Shown here: one piece after another, positions 23,646 through 34,207 of the stretch | Layout of the letters: each line of letters begins with the position of its first letter | How positions within the stretch are numbered: position 1 is the first letter of the stretch | Source: Glycine soja | Taxonomy: Eukaryota; Streptophyta; Magnoliopsida; Fabales; Fabaceae | Assembly (NCBI RefSeq): GCF_004193775.1 | Contig: NC_041021.1 | Span: forward strand, 5,466,001-5,530,000 | Direction: 5' to 3' | DNA length: 64,000 bases | Position numbers and translations under genes: made by a program | Notes under the pieces: generated by a model | Told to the model about the DNA's origin: nothing | Databases searched by the model: none | The model's input: only the letters and a program-made list of their open reading frames with translations

Positions 23646-24076
23646 ATCCGCCTATGGGGCTGCACTAGAACCCTCTCCAGTGGCATCCTTCCTGGACCTC
23701 TTGGCTGGGAGCTTCTTTGGAGCTATTTCCTGCAATGACACATTTGTAAAGTTAGTTTACAAGAAATATCAATTTATCACAATAAAGGTCAATCAAACTA
23801 AAATGGTGCACCCTTGCACACTTCTTTCTAACAACGCAAATGTCAACGCATAAAAAAAAATTACGCGTTGATGCGTGCCATTTTATGATTCACATCTATA
23901 TACATTCACATACATACATCTTGGTGAAAGGCATTTTATGACATATACCTACATTTTGAAAAGAATTTTTGGTGCTACATAAACACATATATACGCACAC
24001 ACATTTTTTGGCATTTTCACGATAAATATTTATATACATATATACATTTAGCAAGGCATTTTTGCTACCTACCTAT

Positions 24077-24084
<8 letters not shown>

Positions 24085-24142
<58 letters not shown>
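24085..24142. repeat. (TA)n microsatellite
   Basis: About 58 bp of uninterrupted alternating TA in the spacer of the - strand Ogre-like element. Confidence 0.95.
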
Positions 24143-24146
<4 letters not shown>

Positions 24147-24169
24147 CTACCTACTCACATGTATATTGA

Positions 24170-24800
24170 AAGACATCCCATGCTACCTATTCACATACGT
24201 ACACTTATTGAAAGGTATTTTAGTATGCCACCTACTCAACACAAGTATATATTTTATTACTTTTTGCCACCAACTCACATGCATATTGTTTTGCAAGGGA
24301 TTTTTTGCTACCTATCTAACATGTATACATATTTGCAAAGCATTTTGGCTACCTATCTAACATATATACATATTTGCAAGGCATTTTGCTACCTGTCTAA
24401 CATATATACATATTGGCAAGGTATTTTTGCTACCTATCTAACATATATACGTACTTGCAAAGCATTTTTGCTACCTATCTAACATATATACATATTGGCA
24501 AGGTATTTTTGCTACCTATCTACTCCATTTTGAATGGCATTCTTTGCTACATGTCCATATTTTATTCACATATATGTACATACACTTGAGAGGCAACTTC
24601 ATGCTATATATTCACATATACTCACATTCATTTGAAGAGAAATTTCATGTTATATATTCACACATATATACATTCATTTGAAAGGAAATTTTTATGCTAC
24701 CTATTCACATTTTTGAAAGGCAATTTCATGTCATATATTCACATTTTGAGAAGCATTTTCCTGCTATATTCAACATATGTACGCTTTATTTCAAAGGTAT
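24170..24800 (-). repeat. Degenerate tandem repeats of about 50-60 bp
   Basis: Units built from GCTACCTATCTAACATATAT, CATATTTGCAAGGCATTTTT and TTGAAAGG blocks repeat about ten times. The pol-less relative has comparable units on the opposite strand at 42540-42870 (TATGTATGTTTAGGTAG plus ATACCT), so the array is an old shared feature of this element group. Confidence 0.75.
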
Positions 24801-25642
24801 TTGCCTATTGGTACTTATTCTATGTATACATGTACATGGTGAAAAACATTTCCACACCATCTAAGTGCAAGGAAATCATCATGATGCAGCCCAAACCAAG
24901 TGCTGGTCTAAAGGGGAAACCTCACCAACATGCCCTCATTTTCATGCCTTCTTGCATTCAAAACCAAAAGGCTTGGGTTCCTAGGCCTAAGTCACATTTC
25001 GGCACTTGTTTTAGCTCCTATGAAACTGTCCACACCCTCAAAATGGCAATCACGTGTACCAATTCGTTCCATAGGCTAAGTTTCACAAAATAACACGCAA
25101 ATGCCATTGAGGCATTTCACAGAACACTTGGTGGGCGCATGTTTATACATGAAAGATAGGCCTATGGCCATCCCCTACAACCCCCCAATTCAACAAATGA
25201 AACATGAAACCAAGCATGAATTGCTTCACAAATTTTGCAAAAAATACCACAACATTGCGATAGGAAGCCAAGGACCAAAGGAAATGGCACTTACTCGTAG
25301 GAAGTGAACTCAAATGCAAAATAAGAGAGCAAAACTCAACAATGGAGGCTTGGGGCTGTTGTTTTTCGTGATTTCCGTAAGCACCTTCGTCCTTGGAAGC
25401 TTGGGGAAGATTTTGGGGTGAATGAAGCTTCACCCCCCCTTTTTAACGTCTCTGGTTCAGACATCCTCGCCTAGGCGAGCTAACCTGACCATTTCTTTCT
25501 TCAAAATTTCTTTGCAAAAATTTAAATATCCCCTTGTTATGCTTGTATATTTACTTAATTCCTAGGACTGCAAATAAACTAGGCATATTCGAATATAACT
25601 TAAGAAAATAGACGAATGGATAAAAAGTAGAAACTTTAAAGG

Positions 25643-25679
25643 TACTAGGCTGCCTCCTAGTAGCGCTTCTTTAACGTCT
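25643..25679 (-). other. Conserved post-pol hairpin, Ogre-like copy
   Basis: In element sense the sequence reads GACGTTAAAGAAGCGCT followed by the hairpin ACTAGG-AGGCAG-CCTAGT. The same leader and a hairpin with loop AGGCAA occur at 42392-42426 and in the Athila-like element at 56669-56709. Role unknown. Confidence 0.7.
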
Positions 25680-26209
25680 TGAGTTGGACGCGGGATGATG
25701 GTTGATTGATTACGGGCCTAGCACTTGCTCATACCTGCCCCTAAGCTTCGAGTAAAGGAAATGACATCATGCAGTAAAACGCGAAACAACACCACAAAAT
25801 ACCGATATCACCTTTCGCTTACCTTTGTCTTGATTTTGGTGTCTACTCAAAATGAATCTCCATTTATCCCCCAACTCGCAGGATGACAGGATGCAAAATG
25901 CATGCATGCTTATGATTAGGCAATTTAAGTGCAACAAAGAAACAAGTGTTATTATGTTCAATTTTACTTAAACGCTTTGCGGCACCCCATAGATTGAGCC
26001 AAAAGGCTCTGGATTCAAGATCGAGAGTGTGCACTTTAATGAAATAAAAGACACAACACAAGAAGTTGAAATGCAGATCATCAATCCAATGTTTATTAAT
26101 GCTGCGATCATGGTGCATAAGGGATTGGGAGACTTTGGGGATCCCAATGAGTCTTTGGGGAACAAACATGTATTGACTCCTCTAGCTGCCCCGAGTACTA
26201 AGCATAATA

Positions 26210-26680
26210 TCATTTGACGATATCAGAATTCACGGGCGAAGGCAATTCTTCATTGTCCATGCTAGCAAGCACCAATGCTCCTACCAAAAATGCTTTCTTT
26301 AGGACAAAAGGTCCTTCATAAATCGGAGCCCATTTTACCCCATGGTTCTTCTGAGCGTGGGATATTTTCTTCCAGACAAGATTCCCTTCGTTGAACTTGC
26401 GTAGGTGTACCTTCTTTTCGAAAGCGTTCTTCACCCGCCTTTGATATAATCGCCCATGGCTCATGGCGGCCAATCTCTCACCTTCTGTAAGATTTAGTTG
26501 ATCAAAGCGTGCTTGGGCCCATTTCGACTCTTTCAACCCTAACTCGGCCAGAATTCTCAAAGAGGGGACCTCTACTTCAAACGGCAACACAACCTCCATC
26601 CCGTACACCAAAGAAAACAAAGTTGCCCCAGTTGATGTGTGTACTGAGGTTTGATAACCATGCAGCACGAAAGGGAGCAT
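26210..26680 (-). pseudogene. Integrase C-terminal part of the Ogre-like pol
   Basis: About 156 codons with the pattern ALHGYQTSVHTSTGATLFSLVYGME-like (here LPFVLHGYQTSVHTS, then TLFSLVYGMEVVLPFEVE), the region following the catalytic core of gypsy integrases. It continues with ARFDQLNLTEGERLAAMSHG and WAPIYEGPFVLKKAF, which is the GPY/F-like DNA-binding part. It is separated from the upstream core by a frame break near 26690-26714. Part of a dead element. Confidence 0.85.
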
Positions 26681-26713
26681 CTCATGCTAATCTTTGTATG
26701 ACACGATCATTTT

Positions 26714-27840
26714 CTAAACGATCTTCTTGATGTTCTTGTTTGCAACTTCAACTGCCCCATTCATCTTGGGCCTATAAGGCATGGAATTGTAATGTTGGAT
26801 CTTGAAATCCTCGCACATCTCTTTCATCATTTTGTTGTTTAGATTGGTGTCATTGTCAGTGATAATCTTCCTAGGCAACCCGTACCGGCAGATTATCTCT
26901 TTCTTGATGAACCTAACCACCACGCTCCTTGTCACACTGGTGTATGAAGCCGCTTCAACCCATTTGGTGAAGTAGTAAATGGCGACCAAGATGAAGCGAT
27001 GTTCGTTCGAAGTCTTAGGCTCAATAGCTCCAATAACATCTATTCCCCACATAGAGAAGGGCCATGGCGCTCCCAATATGTTCAAAGGCATGGGCGGAGC
27101 ATTGACATTATTCGCAAATGCCTGACACTTATGGCATTTTCTCACATGGATACAATAGTCGTTTTCCATGGTGAGCCAGTAATACCCTGCCCTTAGAATC
27201 TTCCAGGCCATGGCATGTCCATTGGCATGTGTCCCAAAGGATCCATCATGCACCTCTACGAGCATTTGCTCAGCCTCCCTGGCATCCACAGATTGGAGCA
27301 GTACCATATTATGGTTTCTCTTGTACAATATGCCTCCGCTTAGGAAGAAACCAGCTGCTAACCTTCTCAACATCCTCTTGTCGTTTTCAGAAACCTCCCG
27401 TGGGTACTCCTTGTCCTTGACGTATCGCTTAATGTCGAAGTACCAAGGTTTACTGTCTTGCTCCTCTTCTATCAAGTAGCAATGTGCGGGCTTGCCGAGA
27501 CATCTGAACTCGATGTATGACAAGTCTCTGTGCGGAGTCAGCTGAAACATGGAGGCTAAAGTGGCGAGCGCATTAGCCATTTGATTCTCCTCTCTGGGAA
27601 TATGATGAAAAGAGATATCATCAAAGAACTCTGTCAGTTTCTTGATGTAGGCCTGATAGGGTATCAACTTGTGATCCCTGGTCTCCCATTCTCCTCTCAA
27701 TTGATGGATCACCAAGGCTGAGTCTTCATATACCTTGAGCAATTTGACCTTGAAGTCAATTGTTGCTTGGATCCCAAGGGCGCATGCCTCGTATTCAGTC
27801 ATGCTATTTGTACAGTCAAAGCTCAACCTTGCTGTGAAGG
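26714..27840 (-). pseudogene. RNase H and integrase core of the Ogre-like pol
   Basis: About 370 codons. The N-terminal third is RNase H-like (NSMTEYEACALGIQATIDF, HHIPREENQMANALATLA). The middle carries the integrase zinc finger (H...H, then CHKCQAF). The last third is the integrase core: GIDVIGAIEPKT with the first Asp, ITDNDTNLNNKMMKE with the second Asp, and NGAVEVANKNIKK, where the Glu of the D,D-35-E triad is present. Upstream, stops split it from the RT thumb: W to TGA in a VWFDGAS-like motif near 27915, and two TAG codons at the start of that segment near 28022-28030. These are what cytosine deamination would give. Confidence 0.88.
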
Positions 27841-28024
27841 GTATTCATTGATTGTCGGGAGTGACCAAAATTGCCCCAACTCCATGGCCTAGGGCATTGG
27901 ACGCGCCATCGAATCATACGATCCACTTATCCCTATCTTCATCCTCCACCTCTTCCTTGAATAAGGCCATAATGTCCTTGTCTGGGAATTCTGGATGCAT
28001 GGGTTGGTATTCATTGAGGGGCTA

Positions 28025-28394
28025 CTAAGCTAGATAGTCTGCCAAGGCACTTCCCTTTATCACCTTTTGAGTGACATAAACAATGTCAAACTCTGACAAT
28101 AGAACCTGCCACCGAGCAATTCGTTTAGTGAGAGTGGGATTTTCGAAAATGTACTTGATTGGGTCCATTTTGGATACCAACCAAGTGGTGTGGCTCAGCA
28201 TGTACTGCTTTAGACGATGGGCTGCCCACACTAAGGCACATCATGTCCTTTCAAGCAGAGAGTAGTTCATCTCACAGGCGGTGAACTTCTTGCTCAAGTA
28301 GTAAATGGCCCGTTCCCTCTTTCTGGACTCGTCATGCTGCCCCAGCATACATCCCATCGACTCATCTAACACAGTCATGTATAGGATAAGGGAT
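28025..28394 (-). pseudogene. RT thumb / start of RNase H of the Ogre-like pol
   Basis: Encodes QYMLSHTTWLVSKMDPIKYI, then FENPTLTKRIARWQVLLSEF and DIVYVTQKVIKGSALADYLA, the connection between reverse transcriptase and RNase H in Ogre/Tat-type pol. The frame runs up to the solo LTR inserted at 28395; the RT palm resumes at 30065 on the other side. Confidence 0.85.
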
Positions 28395-30059
28395 TGTTGG
28401 ATCAAGTGGCATCGGAATAATTAAGAAGGGGGGGGGGTTAAATTAATTATTAATGTGTCTTCACTAATTAAAAAATTATCCTTCTTAATATTACTAGATT
28501 CAATTAGGCTTTACTACTAAGTTATGAGAAAGTAAAGAACAGAAACAATAACTTAGACAAAAGTAAAGCGGAAATAAAAAGTACACAACGGAAAAGTAAA
28601 GAGTGTAGGGAAGAAGAAAACAAACACAATTTTTATACTGGTTCGGCAACAACCTGTGCCTATATCCAGTCCCCAAGCAACCACCGGTTCTTGAGATTTC
28701 CTTTAACCTTGTAAAATCCTTTACAAGCAATGAGCCCCAAAGGATGTCCCCTCCTTTATGCTTAGTGTAACACCAAGTGGATGTACACTCCACTTGAACT
28801 GATCCACAAGAGATGTACCCTCTCTTGTTCTCAGTATTACAACCCAAGTAGATGTACACTCTACTTGTACCACAAAGGATGTACGCTCCAATGTGTTAAG
28901 ACAAAGATATCTCAGGCGGTTAGTCCTTTGAAATCTTTGTAGGGTGAAGCAAAAGATATCTCAGGCGGTTAGTCCTTTGAAATCTTTGTAGGGTGAAGCA
29001 AAAGATATCTCAGGCGGTTAGTCCTTTGAAATCTTTTGTATAGAGGAAGGAGGAAAGAATCAAAAGAATTCTCAGACGGTTAGTTCTTTGAATTCTTTTG
29101 GCAAGAGGGAGAAGGAAAGAATCAAAAGAATTCTCATACAGTTAGTTCTTTGAATTCTTTTGGCAAAAAGGAGAAGGAATGAAGAAGAAGAATAGCACAA
29201 GTTTTTGGCCAATGAACTTTTCTTGATAAAGAAAGTATTGAACAAAAACTCTTAGAAAGATGTTGAGAATAATTGAATGAAAATTAGTTTTTTTGAAATT
29301 CATGCCATGGTCACATATTTATTGTCATTTGATGACTCAAGTTAAAGTTTGTGACTCTTGGCAATTTCTTTAAAACTAGTCACTTTAAAAGTTGTGACTT
29401 TCTTGAAAACTAGTCACTTTAAAAGTTGTGACTCTTGAAAAAATATTCAGAAACTAGTCACTTTAAGAATTATGACTTTTGGTAATTTAATTTTCAAAAT
29501 AAGTCATTGATAATCGATTACCATCATAGTGTAATCGATTACACATCAACAGATGTGACTCTTTATGTTTAAATTTAAAATTCAAAACATTTAGAAACAC
29601 TGGTAATCGATTGCAAATGTTGTGTAATCAATTACACAAGTTTGAAAATGTTTTATCATAAGTTGTGACTCTTGAAATTTGAAATCCAATGTTTAAAAAC
29701 ATTGGTAATCGATTACATGCCCATGGTAATTGATTACTACTTTGTAAAATAGTTATAAAACTGTTTGGGCTTCTGGTAATCAATTACCAAAGAGTAAAAA
29801 CTCTGGTAAAATAGTTTTCTTTGAAAAATTCTTTTGGACAAATTGTGCTATTCAATCTTTTCTTTTGAAAAAATCTTTTTATACTTATCTTGATGCTTTT
29901 CTTGAAGTTCTTGCATATCTTGAGTCTTCTCTTGAATCTTCACTTGAATCTTGATTCTTGATTGAGTGACTCTTTGATTCTTGAAACTTGTTTGACTCTT
30001 GATTCTTGACTTGAGTCTTTGGCATCATCAAAATAAACTTGGAAAGCTTTGCTTCCACA
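28395..30059 (-). mobile_element. Solo LTR, TAATCGATTA family, copy 2, inserted in RT
   Basis: On + it begins TGTTGGATCAAGTGG and ends GCTTCCACA, flanked by GGGAT on both sides (28390-28394 and 30060-30064): a complete 1,665-bp unit in the opposite orientation to copy 1. It interrupts the reverse transcriptase frame of the - strand Ogre-like element. It contains both hairpin series (28736-28895 and 28905-29170) and three palindrome pairs (starts 29511/29532, 29604/29625, 29706/29727). The TATA region is more decayed than in the other copies, and one hairpin unit has multiplied to three tandem copies (28905-29038). Confidence 0.93.
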
Positions 30060-30064
30060 GGGAT

Positions 30065-30707
30065 CTCCCGGGCACCGGTGGCATAAGCATAGGAGGATTC
30101 ATAAGGCATTGCTTGACCTTCCGAATGCCACTTGACAGTCGTCGTTCCATTGGACGGACTGATTCTTGCGCAAAAGCTTGAAGAAAGGCTCACAGGTGGC
30201 GGTGAGCTATGATATGAACCTCGCTATATAATTCAGGCGTCCTAAGAAACCTCGGACTTGCTTTCGGTGTGCAGCTCATGCATTTCAAGGATGGCCTTCA
30301 CCTTGTTGCGGTCCACCTCTATCCCTTTATGGCTTACGATGAAGCCGAACAATTTTCCCGACTTGACCCTGAAGGTGCACTTGGCGGGATTCAGTCTTAA
30401 CTTGTACTTTCGTAGTCTCTCGAACAACTTCCGCAAGTTGACAAGATGTTCCTCCTTGGTTTTAGACTTGGCAATCATGTCATCCACGTAGACTTCAATT
30501 TCTTTATGCATCATGTCATGGAATAATGCTACCATAGCCCATTGATAGGTTGCCCCAACGTTTTTGAGCCCGAAGGACATCACCTTATAGCAGAACATTC
30601 CCCACAGGGTTACAAATGTCATATTCTCCATGTCCTTTGGCGCCATCCTTATTTGGTTGTAGCCCGAGAACCCGTCCATGAAAGAAAACAAAGCAAAATT
30701 GGTTGTG
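30065..30707 (-). pseudogene. Reverse transcriptase palm of the Ogre-like pol
   Basis: Encodes FSFMDGFSGYNQIRMAPKD, MTFVTLWGMFCYKVMSFGLK and the catalytic EVYVDDMIAKSK, then LRLNPAKCTFRVKSGKLFGF. The order and spacing match the fingers-palm of gypsy RT, and YVDD is intact. The frame stops at the Athila-like insertion (30713); the N-terminal RT part is found at 62225 after it. The 3' side stops at the solo LTR. Truncation on both sides is therefore explained by the two insertions. Confidence 0.9.
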
Positions 30708-30712
30708 TTATT

Positions 30713-31263
30713 TGTTCGACGGTTGGCAAGTGCACTGGATCGCGCAAGTAGTATAAAACAGTAAGTGAATACCGAGTATTGAACTCTCAGGGAACTTGTT
30801 TTACTTGGCAAAGTTGTGGTTCAGTAAAAAAAAAGTGTCTTGGAATGAAAGTTTGGTGTGTGGTATGGACAATTATGTAAACTAAACTATTCAAAAGCAA
30901 ATCACGTGAGTAGTGGTGTGTGAAGATAGACAGACAACGTGTTGGTCTTCCTACTGGGTGGCTGATGTTATAAAGGATGTTCTCTACCTCACAATGTTCA
31001 TGTGTTCTATGTTGTCTCCTGGACTGCTAAACCCCGATGTCTCATGCATGTTTAGCCTAATCCTAATTAAGCGTCGCCCTCAGATCCCTCTTGTTGGACT
31101 AAACTTAACCAGGACCGCATTAAGACATAGCATAAAAAAAACTAGGTTATTGTATCCCGATGTCTCATGAAAATACGATAAGCTAGCCCTGTCCTATCAG
31201 GTTCTAAGGATCAAACCATTTCCCAATGTTGAGTGATCCTAACTAAGCATGCAGTTACGTGAT
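30713..31263 (-). repeat. Athila-like left LTR, segment 1
   Basis: Begins TGTTCGACGGTTGGCAAGTG and matches 60855-61405 base for base with scattered differences, up to the insertion of the pol-less element at 31264. The last five bases GTGAT are one copy of that insertion's target duplication. The LTR continues at 49787. An apparent small frame here (30913-31170) is repeated in the right LTR and is not a gene. Confidence 0.9.
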
Positions 31264-31760
31264 TGTCATACCCTAATTTCGTCCGGGGACCTTTGCTTGA
31301 TGACATGCGACCTTTCTTTGGTCCTTGCAAGGTGCTTGGCACCCATCATTAGGCAATTTGTGAAATTTCAGGACATGCCGGAAAACCAAAAAAATATTGA
31401 TGCACAATCCGTAAGTTTCCGTGACACACCGGAAATCAAATGGAAGCATCGTTGCTTAATTAAGTGAGGTTCTGTAACATTCCGTAAGTCAAAAAGGGGA
31501 TGATTATGTAATCCGCAAGGTTCCGTAACATTGCGGAAAGAAAACAAGTATCGTTACGGAATTCGTAAGTTTCCGTAACTTTACGGAAAAAGAATCACCA
31601 AAAAAAGTAGAGGGGGGTGTACTTAGTAAAAATGGGGGTGCAAATAGCACCCAGGCCCACTTGGGCCCTCCAGAATATTCCTCCAGAAGGCTGTTGCTTC
31701 TGGAGGAAGCAACCTGGCTCGCCTGGGCGAGCTGGGCGGCAACCACCTCCCCTATTTTGC

Positions 31761-31768
31761 TATAAATA
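31761..31768 (+). promoter_or_regulatory. TATA box of the 5' LTR
   Basis: TATAAATA in the context TTTTGCTATAAATAGGGGAG; the same sequence is at 48205-48212 in the 3' LTR and a relative (TTATAAATA) occurs in the - strand LTR. Marks the likely U3/R boundary about 25-35 bp downstream. Confidence 0.7.
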
Positions 31769-32593
31769 GGGGAGGAAGTGAAGAAGAAAAGGGTTCAGCC
31801 CCTTTGGCACTTCTCTCTCTTTCGAATTTGCTTGGAAAAATCGTTTCCGTGAAGAAAATCTAAGCCGAGGCGCTTCCGAAACGTTTTCGTAACGTTTTCC
31901 GTGAAGAATTTCGCAAAGGTTTCAACCGTTCTTCGACGTTCTTCATTCGTTCTTCATCGTTCTTCGATCTTCAACGGGTAAGTACCTCGAACCAAGCTTT
32001 TCGATTCATTCTATGTACCCGTAGTGGTCCACATTGTGTTTCGTGCATTTTTATTCTCGTTTTGTTTACTTTTTATACCCCCTGTTGACGTGCTTAAGCC
32101 ATTTTACTTAAGTCATTTCTCGCTTAACTTAAAAATAAAATAAATTTCCACCGAACGTTTGAATTGTATTATCCATTAACTTCGGTTAAAATAAATTCCG
32201 ACCGTTCGGTCGTGCCGTAACCACGTTGGAAATCAAAAAGAGGTAAAAAATAATATAATAATCAAAAAGACATCTTTTAGTAAAATAAAGCGGAAAATCA
32301 ATCGGACGTTTTCTCTTTGGGATTTCTCATTCTTAATCGAATTGATTAATAACTAAAGTGAAACTAAAGGCTAAAATCAATTCGCCTAGTCAAGCTCGTC
32401 CATAAAAATAGGCTTTTGAAGTTTGTCATTTCATTTTCTCACTAAGTAAAATGGATCATTTTTAAGGTCCAACGCCTTAAAATGATCACTTCTTAAAGTA
32501 AAAAAGAATCACTTGATAAAAAAGAACTACGTAGGTCTGAGTTCCTCATTGAGGATACGTAGGAGCAAAAGCCCCGCTTTTGTCGACCACCCC

Positions 32594-32870
32594 AAGAGAT
32601 CATTAATGGTCCAATGCCTTAATGTTTCTCTCCTTTCAAAAACAAGAGATCGCTAATGGTCCAATGCCTTAACGTTTCTCTCCTTTCAAAAAACAAGAGA
32701 TCGTTAATGGTCCAATGCCTTAACGTTTCTCTCCTTTCAAAAACAAGAGATCGTTAATGGTCCGATGCCTTAACGTTTCTCTCCTTTCAAAAACAAGAGA
32801 TCGTTAATGGTCCCACGCCTTAACGTTTCTCCCCTTTTCAAAATCAAAAGACCGTTTAATGGTTCAACAC
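32594..32870 (+). repeat. 50-bp minisatellite in the LTR
   Basis: AAGAGATCGTTAATGGTCC, then ATGCCTTAACGTTTCTCTCC, repeats at 32594, 32644, 32695, 32745 and 32795, plus a diverged sixth unit. The 3' LTR has the same array at about 49046-49322. It lies downstream of the TATA box, so it is transcribed. Confidence 0.9.
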
Positions 32871-33340
32871 CTTAAATGACCTTTTGTTCAATAAAAACAT
32901 ATTTTGCAAAAAAGACAAAAACAACTTAACCAAACACTTTGTTCCGAAAGAACTACGTAGGTCTGATTTCCTCATCACAAATTGAGGAATACGTAGGAGC
33001 AAAGGGAAACACCCTTGTCGACCACAAAAAAGAAAAAATATAAAAAGGGTATAAAGGATATAAGAATATAAAAGGGAACATAAAAATCAAAGTCATGTTT
33101 GCACATTCGATTAAAGGCTGCCGTCCCTTGGGACGAACGTGTGGGGTGCTAATACCTTCCCCGTGCGTAAATACAACTCCCGAACCTTTCACTAAAAAGT
33201 TCGTAGATCGGGTCTTTTCCGGTTTTTCCGACGTTTTCCTCAAATAAACGTTGGTGGCGACTCCGCGCGTATTCCTTTCATGGAACACGCATCCCGCGAG
33301 TCACGCGCCGCCCTTCCGCCGAAGGGTAGGTTGCGACAGT

Positions 33341-33358
33341 TGGCGACTCCACTGGGGA
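33341..33358 (+). other. Primer binding site of the pol-less element
   Basis: TGGCGACTCCACTGGGGA lies two bases after the LTR end, the standard position. Ogre elements are reported to use tRNA-Arg; the match to a specific tRNA was not checked. Confidence 0.75.
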
Positions 33359-34207
33359 CTGTTTTTAGAGAGTTAGGCCATTTAATTTTGTGCAATGTTT
33401 TACCGTGACTTACCCCTTTGTTGGTTTCCCCTTATTATGTTCTTGTATATATAACTCTTTGATGCTTTTAGTGCATTTTTTTTTGTATGCATGAGGTAAA
33501 TATTTATTCATTTGATGCACACAAACACTAACACTATTTGCACACACGGTGAGTTGAAAAAGGGCCCTATACCCGGGTTCGTGGGAACATAAGGAGTGGA
33601 GGTGAATCCGTGATCATGCTAGGTCTCCGACTTGCTTGATTACAGTGAACCCTCATCTAGAGTTTTCTCTTTGAAAACATATTGTTGCTAGTAGTCCCTA
33701 CTGCTGCAGTATGTTCTTCGAAGGGGATGATACCTCTAGAAACCATCAAGAGAGATATGACTACCTTGGGGGTTATCACTAAAAGCCTAGTTAGCTCTCT
33801 CCCTTATAGGTCCCTTAAATAGGGGCACGGAGCAAACACGTTGCGTGCCATTTTTCACACTGCCATCCATAAGTATCATATACCCTTTTGCTTATATTTG
33901 TTTGTGAATATTGTCGTACTATGTACATCCCTGTGTTGTGCCTTTCGTATATGCATCATGCGTGGGTTTCGTCTTTGATCCCCTCACTTTAGCAAACCGA
34001 CGGAGGGTCCGTGTCGCCTTCTTAAAAAACATACATTGGGTGCCATGCTGCCCAAACGTTGTATCCAAGAAGGAAACAATTTCTCGGGCTCCCGTATTCG
34101 TAAATTGCATCTGTGTCATATGCATTTCTTCATGCATTCATCCATTCCACCCATGATAGATGTAGGAGTTTTGTTTCGCACTAGATTTTATTTCACTTTA
34201 GTAAAAC

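Larger units (their letters stand above)
23740..26209. other. Untranslated spacer between pol and the extra ORF
   Basis: About 2.5 kb of AT-rich DNA with a microsatellite and tandem repeats (listed separately). It also contains a palindrome CTCGCCTAGGCGAG at 25466-25479 resembling one in the LTRs, and the conserved post-pol hairpin at 25643-25679. Small open frames show no domain. Confidence 0.55.
31264..33338 (+). repeat. 5' LTR of the pol-less Ogre-like element
   Basis: Starts TGTCATACCCTAATTTCG and ends GGTAGGTTGCGACA. Features: a palindrome GCTCGCCTGGGCGAGC (31727-31742), TATA box TATAAATA at 31761-31768, a 50-bp minisatellite (32594-32870) and two CTACGTA hairpin modules (32527-32566 and 32950-32996). 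Near-identical to 47709-49781. Confidence 0.95.

Noticed and set aside
30913..31170. Small frame repeated at 61097-61309
   Set aside because: Both lie in the two LTRs of the Athila-like element; duplication is explained by LTR identity, not by a conserved gene.
32953..33288. Open frame of 111 codons on - repeated at 49396-49731
   Set aside because: Located in the paired LTRs of the pol-less element, antisense, with no domain; repetition is due to LTR identity.
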